Source: a virus. From it: DNA of 58,666 nucleotides. Under the pieces are notes generated by a model. That model was not told the DNA's origin and did no database searches. It saw nothing but the letters and a program-made list of their open reading frames with translations. The DNA is taken from IMG/VR virus record IMGVR_UViG_3300010413_000002, positions 64,001 through 122,666 of that record; one strand, given 5' to 3'. Below are positions 13,586 to 22,004 of the stretch, in pieces (positions within the stretch are counted from its first letter, which is position 1; each line of letters starts with the position of its first letter). Both the position numbers and the translations under genes were made by a program.

Positions 13586-13766
13586 TTTCTTCCTCTATGA
13601 ATTGAATTCCGCATTGTTCACAATTAACATATGTTAAAAAATCAACATTAAGTTTTTTAATTTGACTTATAAAAAAACTATTATATTTATCTTGTATTGG
13701 CTTATCAATATCTATCTCTTTTTTTCTTTGTATATGTCCACATTCAGGACATCTCACTAAATCCAT
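13575..13766 (-). CDS. Zinc-ribbon protein
   Basis: A 63-residue protein with C6-P-E-C9 and C49-E-Q-C52, a complete four-cysteine zinc ribbon. The CPECGHIQRK start is typical of small nucleic-acid-associated or transcription-related ribbons. The partner is unknown. The ACTTCC element ends about 50 nt upstream of its start, suggesting that a promoter or leader lies between it and the preceding gene. Confidence 0.6.
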   Translation of the reverse strand: MDLVRCPECGHIQRKKEIDIDKPIQDKYNSFFISQIKKLNVDFLTYVNCEQCGIQFIEEENEK

Positions 13767-13822
13767 CTTATTATTCTAATTACACTATCTTAATTTTAGT
13801 GCTTTATAATAAAATGGGAAGT
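13767..13822 (-). promoter_or_regulatory. Minus-strand leader with ACTTCCC element
   Basis: On the minus strand the upstream gene's TGA stop overlaps ACTTCC (13822-13817), followed by CATTTTAT and TATAAA, and the ATG of the zinc-ribbon gene at 13766. The position directly after a stop and about 50 nt before the next start repeats what is seen at 21705, 32620 and 34536 on the plus strand. Confidence 0.45.
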
Positions 13823-14145
13823 CATTCATCTTTTTTTAAATTGTCTTCTTTTGTTTCTTGTTGTAATTTTTCTTCTGTTTTTAGTTTTTTCTTTTGCTCT
13901 TCTTGTATTTTTTTAACTTCGTCATTACAAAGTTTATTAAGTTTTTTTCTAGTTGTTAATTTATTTTTTATTAATAATTTAGATAAAACAACTTGAATAA
14001 TATCAAGACGAAATGTATTATCTTCTGTTTTTTTTAGATGTTTCAGAATTTTTCCTATTACTTCTCTTGCAATTTCATCGGTTTTTTCTAATTCTTTTAA
14101 ACGTTTTTCTATTTTTTCTAATTTTTTATTTATTTGTTTTGTCAT
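13822..14145 (-). CDS. Coiled-coil protein
   Basis: A 107-residue Lys/Glu-rich, almost entirely helical protein. Residues about 1-45 and 70-107 look like coiled coils. The middle (IGKILKHLKKTEDNTFRLDIIQVVLSKLL) is more hydrophobic. No family is recognised. It starts 2 nt after the ClpP-like gene on the same strand, so a partner or adaptor role for that protease is possible but unproven. Confidence 0.5.
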   Translation of the reverse strand: MTKQINKKLEKIEKRLKELEKTDEIAREVIGKILKHLKKTEDNTFRLDIIQVVLSKLLIKNKLTTRKKLNKLCNDEVKKIQEEQKKKLKTEEKLQQETKEDNLKKDE

Positions 14146-14147
14146 TT

Positions 14148-14723
14148 TTATTCTATTTCATTTAAAAATTTATCCGCTAATTTCCAATCTATAATTTTTT
14201 GTCCTCTGATATATAATTGATCGTCATTGATAACTTTTTCTAAATTTGGAATATTTGCATATTTTTTATAAATATTTTTTACAAAATCAAAATGTGCTTT
14301 TGAATGTTCAACGCTTCTATCTAATTCAGTATTGTTTTTTACTTCTGCTAAATAAGTGCTTCCAAGATGACAAAGATGCTCGGCATACTCAGAAATATAT
14401 CGATGTCCAACAGTTCCGCTACAAGCTAACATTGAACCACAAGAGTAAGCATAAGAAGATACCCTAGTTTCTATTATAATATCATTTTGTTTACAATATT
14501 CTACTCTTGAGAGTAAATCCATTAAATATCTTGCGTAACCACCATTTGAGTTTATGTCAAAAATTATTTTTCCTTTCTTTTTCTTTTTTTCTTTTTCAAT
14601 TAAAGAATCCAAATTTTGTATAATTCTTTCAGAAACGCTTTCATCAAAAACTCCATGTAAGTAGATTTTGTTATCAACAATATAATTTAAAATTTTATCT
14701 TCTTCTATTCTTCTTCTTTCCAT
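14148..14723 (-). CDS. ClpP-like serine protease
   Basis: A 191-residue protein, the size of bacterial ClpP. It has the ClpP core FDINSNGG (oxyanion loop), VSSYAYSCGSMLACSG (nucleophile Ser region), CHLGST (catalytic His region) and a C-terminal IRGQKIIDWKLAD like the ClpP handle end. Phages use such proteases in prohead maturation or to process host proteins. Since a separate S78-type prohead protease lies at 34591-35724, this one may instead act on host or regulatory proteins. The family is clear; the role is open. Confidence 0.75.
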   Translation of the reverse strand: MERRRIEEDKILNYIVDNKIYLHGVFDESVSERIIQNLDSLIEKEKKKKKGKIIFDINSNGGYARYLMDLLSRVEYCKQNDIIIETRVSSYAYSCGSMLACSGTVGHRYISEYAEHLCHLGSTYLAEVKNNTELDRSVEHSKAHFDFVKNIYKKYANIPNLEKVINDDQLYIRGQKIIDWKLADKFLNEIE

Positions 14724-14738
14724 TTTTATTATTTGTTG

Positions 14739-14812
14739 TGGAAGTGATGGGAATTGAACCCATAACCTTTTGCTTGCAAGGCAAATGCTCTAGCCAATTG
14801 AGCTACACCCCC
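14739..14812 (-). tRNA. tRNA-Ala (TGC)
   Basis: Acceptor GGGGGTG/CACTTCC with two G-T pairs, anticodon stem TTTGC/GCAAA with loop CTTGCAA (TGC), T-loop TTCAATT. CCA is not encoded (ACAA). It lies between the HU-like and ClpP-like genes on the same strand and is probably excised from their mRNA. Confidence 0.9.
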
Positions 14813-14825
14813 TATTTATAAATAA

Positions 14826-15107
14826 TCAATTAATTTCTTTAAGAATTATTGTGCTAGGAGTAAATTTAACTTTTTTTCTTTTGGGAACTTTATAAGGTTT
14901 ATCCAAAGTTGGAATTTTTATATTTCTACTAGCGACATCTTTAACTCTTAGTATTCCTATTTTAGGCAAAGTAACTTTATTATCTAAAATTAAGTTTCTT
15001 GATATAAAATCAAAAAATTCATCTATGATAGCTTTAGCATCTGTTTTTGGTATAGAAAATTTTTTTGATATGTTTGCGATATAATTATCTTTTACTATTT
15101 TTGTCAT
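14826..15107 (-). CDS. HU/IHF-like DNA-binding protein
   Basis: About 93 residues from the ATG at 15107. The longer frame from 15161 adds an Ile/Lys run that is not part of the family. The protein has the HU pattern: an N-terminal helix pair (IVKDNYIANISKKFSIPKTDA then IIDEFFDFI), a strand VTLPKIGILRVKD, and a C-terminal VPKRKKVKFTPS that corresponds to the end of the DNA-binding arm. HU proteins bend DNA and help nucleoid or packaging architecture. It overlaps the upstream gene by 23 nt. Confidence 0.7.
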   Translation of the reverse strand: MTKIVKDNYIANISKKFSIPKTDAKAIIDEFFDFISRNLILDNKVTLPKIGILRVKDVASRNIKIPTLDKPYKVPKRKKVKFTPSTIILKEIN

Positions 15108-15471
15108 TTTTTTCTTTTTTTTTATTAATAAAATTATAATAATCTTTTGAGTTTTTGTCAATGATTTTTGTTAGTTGTTTAGTAATTAAAGTATCTTTTA
15201 AACAATGTTTCCTTTTTTTATTTGAAACTATATTTTTATACAACTTTAAAATATAATTTGGATCTACATCTGCTAATTTGCATATTAACAAAAAATCTTT
15301 ATTGTTTTTTTTAAACCATCTAACTGAACTTTGTTTTCCGTATTTTCTTATTTTATTTTTTGTTTTTGCATTAACATCTATAAGACCTTGTGCAATAATC
15401 ATTCTATATAAATTTAAACACCTTCTGCTTTGTTCTATATTATATAGAATCTCATTATATTCGTCTTTCAT
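15085..15471 (-). CDS. Small phage protein, paralogue of 8062-8349 and 55565-56044
   Basis: A 128-residue basic protein. The segment CLNLYRMIIAQGLIDVNAK, followed by WFKKNNKDFLLICKLADVDPNYILKLYK, is nearly identical in plan to the protein at 55565-56044 (YLNLFRMIIAQGLIDINSK and NEDPNYILKIYK). It is similar to the one at 8062-8349. The C-terminus is Lys-rich. The function is unknown; a DNA-binding helix-turn-helix is possible. It is the first gene of the minus-strand operon facing away from terL. Confidence 0.55.
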   Translation of the reverse strand: MKDEYNEILYNIEQSRRCLNLYRMIIAQGLIDVNAKTKNKIRKYGKQSSVRWFKKNNKDFLLICKLADVDPNYILKLYKNIVSNKKRKHCLKDTLITKQLTKIIDKNSKDYYNFINKKKEKNDKNSKR

Positions 15472-15482
15472 AACCTTTAAAC

Positions 15483-15538
15483 ACTTCCCTAACTAGCAAA
15501 AATATTATTTAATAATATTATAACATATTTTTTATATT
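15483..15538 (+). promoter_or_regulatory. Leader of the structural operon with ACTTCCC element
   Basis: ACTTCC (15483-15488) is followed by CTAACTAGC, a perfect palindrome AATATTATT-T-AATAATATT (about 15500-15518) and the ATG of terL 50 nt downstream. The position matches the other ACTTCC leaders. The palindrome could bind a regulator. Confidence 0.45.
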
Positions 15539-17182
15539 ATGACAAATACTTTTACGCAAAATCGTATCAATTTAATACAAGGGTATTCTTTAGTTGATAT
15601 TTGGAAAACATTTATGTATATTACTGAATTAAGAGAATTAATACCAAATTGGCACATAGAATACATTTTTGAAAATCTTAAAAATATAATAGAAAAAAAA
15701 TCTAAAAATTTAATTTTAAATGTTCCACCAGGTCATAGTAAAACTACTATAATGATGACATTTGTTGCGATATATTTAGGAATTTATCCAGATAGTAGGA
15801 TTTTGATACTTTCTGCTGTTAAAAATGTTAGAATAAAATATGCAAGAGGACTTAGAAACATTATAGATTCAGATGCTTTTAAACAGTTGTTTAGCAATAT
15901 AGAAATAAATGAAAACGATGTTAATAGATTAGAAAATTTTTTTATTAAAAAAGTAATTGACTCTAATGGAAACATGATAGGTGGTGGACAGATAAATATA
16001 ATGTCTACAGACGCAAAAATAACTGGAACAGACTCAGAATTGGTTATAATTGACGATCCAATAGATTATAAAACTTATTTAGCTGAAGGTGTTGGTTATG
16101 TAGATAAGGTAAACAAGAATATAAATGGCTTCTTCTCAAGAAGAAGAGAGCTTATGAAGATAAAAGAAGTTCCTTTTGTTTTAATAATGCAGAGAATATG
16201 TGAAGGAGATACTACAGATTTTTTAATTAATGCTAGAAAAAGAGGAGAATGGACGCATATAGTGATTCCAATAATAGAAGAAACAAAACAACCTATAGGA
16301 CGTTCAACAAAAACTGGAAAATATCTTTATGGAAAAATATACAAAGTAAATAAATTTCGTTATGCAAGAAAATATGAAGAAGTTCTTTTTGAAAAAATTA
16401 AAAATCAAGAATCTATTGAAGAAGAAAAAGAGGCTTATCTTTATTTGGGAACGGAAAATGATTTCTATTGGCAATATTATCAAAGAGGATCTAAAAATAA
16501 AAGTTCAATATTTAATGTTAATTATATTGAAGAATATAATAAATCAGAAGTATTAATTAATGATTTTGATAAAATAATAATGTCATGGGATACTGGATTT
16601 GGAAAAAGTATGTCTGGAGACCCGTCATGTTGTACATTATGGGGTCTTAAATTATTAGAGAACGAAAGAACTAAAAGAAAAGATTTTAAAGCATATTTAA
16701 TAGATGTTTGGTTTACTCAAGAGGATTTTCCTTCATTATTAAAAAAATCTCAAGATTTAATAGAAATATACTCTCCAAATTTTATATTAGTAGAAGACAA
16801 AGCTAGTGGACAATCATTAATACAAGAATTAGAAAAAGAGTATTATGGAAAAGTTTTAGAAAATAAAGATCCAAGAAAAAATAAAAAAATTATAGCAATT
16901 AAGGTTGGATATAAATCTGGAAGTAAAGAAGATAGAGCTAAAGCGTGTTCACATTTAATAGATAAAGGTTGCATGGTCTTCCCTAAAGACTATAGAAAGG
17001 TAATATATTTATATGGAAAAAAAATAAATCCTTTAGAAGAATTAAAATATCAACTTAGAGTTTTTCCAAGCACTTCAAAAAAAATTCATGATGATGGAGT
17101 TGATAGTGTTACTCAATTTTTAAATTGGATTAAGACTACATTTGTTAAGAAAAAAAGGGAATTTAAAATATGGATCGCTTAA
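15539..17182 (+). CDS. terL: Terminase large subunit
   Basis: A 547-residue protein. The ATPase domain has a Walker A variant PPGHSKTT (residues 63-70) and a Walker B LVIIDDP near residue 170. The RNase H-like nuclease domain has SWDTGFGKSMSGDPS near residue 350, LVEDKASGQSLIQEL near 420 and HDDGVDSVTQFL near 525, which carry the acidic residues. It pumps DNA into proheads and cuts concatemers. No small terminase gene is recognised next to it. It is the first gene of the rightward structural operon. Confidence 0.92.
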   Translation: MTNTFTQNRINLIQGYSLVDIWKTFMYITELRELIPNWHIEYIFENLKNIIEKKSKNLILNVPPGHSKTTIMMTFVAIYLGIYPDSRILILSAVKNVRIKYARGLRNIIDSDAFKQLFSNIEINENDVNRLENFFIKKVIDSNGNMIGGGQINIMSTDAKITGTDSELVIIDDPIDYKTYLAEGVGYVDKVNKNINGFFSRRRELMKIKEVPFVLIMQRICEGDTTDFLINARKRGEWTHIVIPIIEETKQPIGRSTKTGKYLYGKIYKVNKFRYARKYEEVLFEKIKNQESIEEEKEAYLYLGTENDFYWQYYQRGSKNKSSIFNVNYIEEYNKSEVLINDFDKIIMSWDTGFGKSMSGDPSCCTLWGLKLLENERTKRKDFKAYLIDVWFTQEDFPSLLKKSQDLIEIYSPNFILVEDKASGQSLIQELEKEYYGKVLENKDPRKNKKIIAIKVGYKSGSKEDRAKACSHLIDKGCMVFPKDYRKVIYLYGKKINPLEELKYQLRVFPSTSKKIHDDGVDSVTQFLNWIKTTFVKKKREFKIWIA

Positions 17183-17454
17183 TGAAAAAAAATAATTTTT
17201 TTAAAAAAATAAAAAATTTAATTATTAATATAATTAAAAGTATTATTAATTTTGTTTTTCCTAAAGAAGAACTAAGAAATATAGAAGGAATATATCAATT
17301 AATATTGGTTTTTGGATTGGTGTTAATATCATTTAGATTTTTAATCTTAAAAGATTTTTTTGGTATAATAAAAAATTGTTTAGTTTTTATTTGTCTTTTT
17401 TTAATAATGATTTTTGACAAGTTTTTTGATAAGTTTTTAACAAAGGAAAAATAG
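17182..17454 (+). CDS. Small membrane protein between terL and portal
   Basis: About 90 residues, starting at the ATG that overlaps the terL stop as TAATG; an ATG at 17170 adds four residues. It has a basic N-terminus and two hydrophobic segments, about residues 38-56 and 65-82. No family is recognised. Its place in the packaging block is unusual for a membrane protein. A membrane anchor for early assembly or a holin-like function are guesses only. Confidence 0.55.
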   Translation: MKKNNFFKKIKNLIINIIKSIINFVFPKEELRNIEGIYQLILVFGLVLISFRFLILKDFFGIIKNCLVFICLFLIMIFDKFFDKFLTKEK

Positions 17455-17455
17455 A

Positions 17456-18781
17456 ATGTTTTGGAATACTAAAAATACTAAATCAAGAGAAGTAAAATCT
17501 TGTCAATTAGGCACTAATTATACAATTAGTCAATTTACTTATGATAATTATAATGTTACTTATTTAAATTTAGATAATCAATATGATATAAATCCAGTTC
17601 TAAATACAGTTGTTGGCATAGTTGCTAAAGCTATTGCAAATTTACCTCCAATTATTATTGATTCTGAAAATCAAACGATTTTAAAAGACCATCCTTTTTG
17701 GAGCACAATAAACAAACCAAACGAAGAGCAGATTTGGGAAGAATATATAAGAGATTGTGTTTCTGATTATTTATTAGAAGGAACAAGTTATACTTATTTA
17801 GGTTCTGGAAATTTTAAAGGAGAAATTGATTATATTCGTAGAATAAAACCAAGTAAAGTCAATATATATATAGATACTAAAAATGGCAATCCTGATTATT
17901 ATGATGTAATAGGATATAGTAGTACAGAAAGGTTTAAATACTATCCATATTATGATAAAAGAAGCAAACTATTAAAAATAAGTCAATATAATGCTAAAAG
18001 TTATTATTTTGGAGAATTGCCATCTGCAAAACTAAAATCAGCTTATGATGAGATACAACATTTAGAATTAGCAAGTAAATATAACCTTTCTTTCTTAAAA
18101 AAAGGAGCTAGACCAAGCTTAGCTTTAGTTGTTAACGCACAAAACGGATATGATTCTAATTTAACTGAGGAACAAAAAGAATCTATTAAACAACAAGCTA
18201 AAGAAAAATTTGGCGGTTCTAATAATGCTGGTGAGATAATAGTTTTAGAAGGTGGAATGGATATAAAACAACTTTCTACTAATATGAAAGATATGGATTT
18301 TAAAGATTTAATGGAATTTTCTTTAATATTGGTTTGTATGGTAGCTGGCGTTCCACCTGAAATGTGTGGAGTAATAAAAGCTAAGACTTATAATTCAGCA
18401 GCAGAAGCTAGAATAGCATTTTTTGATAATACAGTTATACCTTTGGCAAATCATTTTTATAAAAAATTAAATTCTTGGATTATGTATAGATACAATCCTA
18501 GTATTTATAATAAGGGTGGAAAATTTAAAAATGCAATTTTAACTTATGATAAACGTTCTATAGATGCTCTTGAAATAAGAAGATTAACAGTTGCTAAGAC
18601 ATTTAAAGAAACAGGAGCTAGTACCATAAACGAAAGAAGAGCTTTACAGCATTTAGATCCAGTTTCAAACGGAGATATTCCAATAATTAACGTTGGAGAA
18701 ATGAGGTACGACCAACAAACAAATAACGCAACTCCAATAAATAACACTACAACTAAGGAGAAAGATGACAGTAAGAGTTAA
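17456..18781 (+). CDS. Portal protein (HK97 family)
   Basis: A 441-residue protein of typical portal length. It has the N-terminal domain with NPVLNTVVGIVAKAIANLP, the GTSYTYLG strand, and the IKPSKVNIYID and PSAKLKSAYDEI regions. The C-terminal VAGVPPEMCGVIKAKTYNSAAEARIAFF is the hallmark of phage portals, followed by a stem and crown. It forms the dodecameric DNA channel at the prohead vertex. The C-terminal tail is Asn/Thr-rich. The next gene overlaps it by 17 nt with a strong ribosome-binding site (AAGGAG). Confidence 0.9.
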   Translation: MFWNTKNTKSREVKSCQLGTNYTISQFTYDNYNVTYLNLDNQYDINPVLNTVVGIVAKAIANLPPIIIDSENQTILKDHPFWSTINKPNEEQIWEEYIRDCVSDYLLEGTSYTYLGSGNFKGEIDYIRRIKPSKVNIYIDTKNGNPDYYDVIGYSSTERFKYYPYYDKRSKLLKISQYNAKSYYFGELPSAKLKSAYDEIQHLELASKYNLSFLKKGARPSLALVVNAQNGYDSNLTEEQKESIKQQAKEKFGGSNNAGEIIVLEGGMDIKQLSTNMKDMDFKDLMEFSLILVCMVAGVPPEMCGVIKAKTYNSAAEARIAFFDNTVIPLANHFYKKLNSWIMYRYNPSIYNKGGKFKNAILTYDKRSIDALEIRRLTVAKTFKETGASTINERRALQHLDPVSNGDIPIINVGEMRYDQQTNNATPINNTTTKEKDDSKS

Positions 18782-19748
18782 AAATGAAATAGTTAATAGT
18801 TATTGGAAGCCAATTATAACAGTAAAAGAACAACAAGTTCATCAAAATGGTTTTCCTGAAATATCAAGTACATTAAATACTTATTTTGGAACAGGAAATA
18901 CTAGTGTTTCTGGAGACGAGATTACTATTGATATTAAACTAGATAACCAAATCAATACTCCTGAAAGTTTTTCTAATGGTAATATAATAAGATTTAAATT
19001 ACAAAATGGAAATTCAACTTATAATAGCATTAAACTTAAATTTGTTGATATAAGTTCTTTAGAGGTAGTTTTAAAAAGACCAACTAATGTTGCAACTTTT
19101 CCTGATAATTCTCTTTTGCCTTATATAAACTATTTAGCAACTTATACAACTGGAACTCCTGATTATTTTCAAATTACAGAAAGTGAAGGATACTTTACTA
19201 ATCTACTTGAAAATAATTATGTTCAATTACAAAAAACTATAGATGCAGTAATAGAATATGCTTCAAAATATACAGGACGAACTATTACTGATAGAGATTA
19301 TATATATAGTTTAAGTGATTTAGTAGATGAAGATGGAAATTATTTTACAATAACATTGCCAAAAAACGACGTTTATAATTTAGAAAAAATTACTTATATA
19401 AACACTTCTGATGTAGAAACAGAGATTGATTTAGATACGTTTTGTATTGAAGAAGACGGTGGTTTTAATGAAAAATTAACTATTACTCCAAGTGCTTTAT
19501 TAGATTTTGAACTTCCAGATGATGTTAGTGAAACAGAAACCTATCCATATAAAGTTTATTATAGTGCAGGCTATCAAAACAATCAAATTCCAGAAGCTTT
19601 AAGGCATGCGATGAAAAATCACTGTGCGTTTTTATGGGGTAATAGAGGAGATATGGTTAATTACGCTGAAATTAAAGAATACAAAACATTGGATAAATGC
19701 GATGCCGCTAAAAATCTTTATAATAAATATAAATATATTGGGGTGTAA
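18765..19748 (+). CDS. Head-tail connector (gp6/gp15-like) with N-terminal extension
   Basis: A 327-residue protein. Residues about 150-327 fit the head-tail connector fold (VIEYASKYTGRTI near the start, then the beta insertion with SDVETEIDLDTF, then YPYKVYYSAGYQNNQIPEALRHAM and a final helix). The first 130 residues are an extra beta-rich domain not usual in the family. It would sit under the portal. It ends ATG-overlapping with the next neck gene. Confidence 0.7.
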   Translation: MTVRVKNEIVNSYWKPIITVKEQQVHQNGFPEISSTLNTYFGTGNTSVSGDEITIDIKLDNQINTPESFSNGNIIRFKLQNGNSTYNSIKLKFVDISSLEVVLKRPTNVATFPDNSLLPYINYLATYTTGTPDYFQITESEGYFTNLLENNYVQLQKTIDAVIEYASKYTGRTITDRDYIYSLSDLVDEDGNYFTITLPKNDVYNLEKITYINTSDVETEIDLDTFCIEEDGGFNEKLTITPSALLDFELPDDVSETETYPYKVYYSAGYQNNQIPEALRHAMKNHCAFLWGNRGDMVNYAEIKEYKTLDKCDAAKNLYNKYKYIGV

Positions 19749-20161
19749 TGTCTGTAAGTAAAAGAAACTATGGTAAATTTAATAATTTTAATATTGGTGA
19801 TTTTTCTCATTATATAGAAATACAAAAAAGAACTGAAACTCAAAACAATACCGAAGAAGGTGAACCAAAAATTAATTTTAAAACAATAAAGTATGCTATG
19901 GCTTTTTGGGAAGATTTAAAGCCAATAGAAGTTGTTGGAGATACAGGAGGCTCTGAAGGATTGGTAGCGAGAAGATTAAAAAATGCTTTTATAGTAATTC
20001 CTTATATGGAATCTACTATATTTAGTAGTGACATATGGATTTTATCACTAGGAGTTCGATATAGAATAGATTCTATTGATGATACTGATAAGAAAAAACG
20101 TTATTTAAAATTATATATTTGTGAAACTGGAGACGAAGATTTAACAACTTCAAAAACATAA
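19748..20161 (+). CDS. Head-tail joining protein (head closure)
   Basis: A 137-residue beta-barrel-like protein. GDFSHYIEIQKRTETQNN, the central AMAFWEDLKPIEVV and the late WILSLGVRYRIDSI match the phage head-tail joining family (SPP1 gp16/HK97 gp7 type). It closes the head after packaging. Its start overlaps the preceding stop (TAATG) and the next gene starts at its own stop, so neck proteins are made stoichiometrically. Confidence 0.75.
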   Translation: MSVSKRNYGKFNNFNIGDFSHYIEIQKRTETQNNTEEGEPKINFKTIKYAMAFWEDLKPIEVVGDTGGSEGLVARRLKNAFIVIPYMESTIFSSDIWILSLGVRYRIDSIDDTDKKKRYLKLYICETGDEDLTTSKT

Positions 20162-20583
20162 TGGCTACTTTAAATGATTTAATTGATAGGTTAGAGAGAA
20201 TAAGCCAAGATACAGAAGCTTTTAGTTCATTAGCTGATGAAATTGGCTCTAAAATGGTAGAAGAAGCAAAAAAAAGTTTATTTTTACCAAAAAGTGGAAA
20301 GCTTAATAGAATAACTGGAAAACTTAGGTCTGCCAAAGGAGAGCCTCCAGCTTATGATACAGGTGGATTTTATAGGAATACAACTCATTTTGTAAAAGTA
20401 AATAAAAGCGGACCAACTATTATAAGTTTACAAAATAATACGGTTTATGGACATCGTGTTGAAGTAGGTTACGATAGACCATATTTAACCTATGGACGAG
20501 ATAAAGTATTAGAAAATAAAGCATTTATAGAAAGAACTATTAATCAAGTTTTCTATGATTTTTTTAAAAAGAATTTAGGATAA
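20161..20583 (+). CDS. HK97 gp10-like neck/tail completion protein
   Basis: A 140-residue protein with the gp10 family plan: an N-terminal helix (LNDLIDRLERI), LADEIGSKMVEEAKKSL, a GKLRSAKGEPPAYDTGGFYRN loop, NTVYGHRVEVGYDRPYL and a C-terminal helix. It acts at the head-tail interface. It is encoded between head closure and tail genes, as in Mu-like and HK97-like phages. Confidence 0.72.
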   Translation: MATLNDLIDRLERISQDTEAFSSLADEIGSKMVEEAKKSLFLPKSGKLNRITGKLRSAKGEPPAYDTGGFYRNTTHFVKVNKSGPTIISLQNNTVYGHRVEVGYDRPYLTYGRDKVLENKAFIERTINQVFYDFFKKNLG

Positions 20584-20586
20584 TTT

Positions 20587-21696
20587 ATGTACTTAAATAC
20601 AATAACAAAACAAATAAAAACTTGGATACCAGAGTTAACAACATTATTTTCAAAAAATCAATCAATAAGTACAATATCTGTTGTTAGTGGCTTAGCTACT
20701 GTTACTACAAGTTCTGCACATAATTTAAGTGTTGGAGATTATGTTTATATTAAAAATGCCAAAATTCCAATTAAAATTTCTAGCATAACAAAAGAAGAAA
20801 TAGATTCAGAAGTGGCAACGATAACAACTTCTTCATATCACGATCAAACTGAAGGTTATACCGAAACAGTAGAGATAGATGGTGTTTCTGATTCAAAATA
20901 CAATGGAGACAAAACATTTATAACAGATATAGATGGTTATAATTATACAATAGAAGTCGATAGCACAGCAACTCAAACGCCAGATGTAACTAATGCTTAC
21001 ATGTATATACATAAATATCAAACTATAAATGGTTGGAAAAAGGTCTTATCAGCTCCAACCGATACAACTTTTACTTATCAAGATAACAATACAAATATTA
21101 CAGCTACAATAAATAATTCAGGAATTATTTTAATAAAAAATCAAAGAATTTTTAATTGTTTAGATTTTCAAGATTCAATGAGTATGTATTGTAATAGTTA
21201 TGGAACTATAAATAAAAATACTGGTTTATTAGAAGATATAAATTTTAAAAACGATAATGAATTAACCATGTTTGTTTGTTTAGATCCTAATAATAAAAGC
21301 TTAGTTACAGTTTATAATAGTATTGGTTTTTATGAGTATATGATACATCTTTATATTTATAAACCAATGAAAAATTCTTATAAGTATTTAGCTAGAGATA
21401 GCATGAGTTTTCTTGAAACAAAAGTTTTAAATCCAATTTTAGGTAATAAAACTTTAGCTAGTGATGATTTGCATAATGTAACAGAAACAGAAACTTTAAA
21501 ATTTTTAGGTGGAAATAAGGCTTATGATAGAAATGAAGTTTTATATGTTCATAGTTTTACATGGTCATTTAGAATAAGAACAAATAAAGCAGATTTAGAT
21601 TTACCAGCAGATAGTGTTAGATTTAATAAAATTGATTTTAATTGGACTTCAGATGAAAACTCTGGAGTTTTGAATGAGTTTATTGTTGATTATTAA
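20587..21696 (+). CDS. Tail terminator/neck-region protein with inserted beta modules
   Basis: A 369-residue protein encoded where Mu-like phages have the tail terminator. The N-terminus (TKQIKTWIPELTTLF) and C-terminal beta region could form that fold. Residues about 30-60 (VVSGLATVTTSSAHNLSVGDYV) and 75-125 (VEIDGVSDSKYNGDKTFI) look like the small Ig-like modules often inserted in phage structural proteins. A related pattern is seen in the baseplate J protein here. The role is inferred from position. Confidence 0.5.
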   Translation: MYLNTITKQIKTWIPELTTLFSKNQSISTISVVSGLATVTTSSAHNLSVGDYVYIKNAKIPIKISSITKEEIDSEVATITTSSYHDQTEGYTETVEIDGVSDSKYNGDKTFITDIDGYNYTIEVDSTATQTPDVTNAYMYIHKYQTINGWKKVLSAPTDTTFTYQDNNTNITATINNSGIILIKNQRIFNCLDFQDSMSMYCNSYGTINKNTGLLEDINFKNDNELTMFVCLDPNNKSLVTVYNSIGFYEYMIHLYIYKPMKNSYKYLARDSMSFLETKVLNPILGNKTLASDDLHNVTETETLKFLGGNKAYDRNEVLYVHSFTWSFRIRTNKADLDLPADSVRFNKIDFNWTSDENSGVLNEFIVDY

Positions 21697-21702
21697 TTTT
21701 TA

Positions 21703-21764
21703 GGACTTCCGTGAAATTTAGTTTTCATATTTAATATGAATAATATTAATTAATAATTATCTCG
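21703..21764 (+). promoter_or_regulatory. Leader with GGACTTCCGT element
   Basis: ACTTCC (21705-21710) lies 9 nt after the preceding TAA and 54 nt before the ATG at 21765. It is followed by GTGAAATTTAG and a small CATATT/AATATG hairpin. It marks a transcription-unit boundary within the structural operon. Confidence 0.45.
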
Positions 21765-22004
21765 ATGAAAAATTCAAACAACAAAATAAGAATTCAGATA
21801 AATAGTAAAAATTTTAGAAAAGGTAAAGACTTAATTTCAGTTGGAAGCAAAATTACTGTAGAAGTTGATAAACAAGGACTTCCTATTGATACCTTTTGGA
21901 AAAAAAGACTAGAAGAAGCAAAAATTGACAATAGTTTGTCTATAGTGAAAAAAGACAAAATCAAAAAAAAAGTAATTAACAACAACGACAAGGAGAATAA
22001 GTAA
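21765..22004 (+). CDS. Mu gpK/DUF2635-like small tail protein
   Basis: A 79-residue protein. SVGSKITVEVDKQGLPIDTFWKKRLEEAKIDNSL matches the DUF2635 pattern (G..V....FW.RRL..G.V), the small protein found directly before the sheath gene in Mu-like phages. The C-terminus is Lys/Asn-rich. It ends overlapping the sheath start with an AAGGAG ribosome-binding site in its last codons. Confidence 0.65.
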   Translation: MKNSNNKIRIQINSKNFRKGKDLISVGSKITVEVDKQGLPIDTFWKKRLEEAKIDNSLSIVKKDKIKKKVINNNDKENK

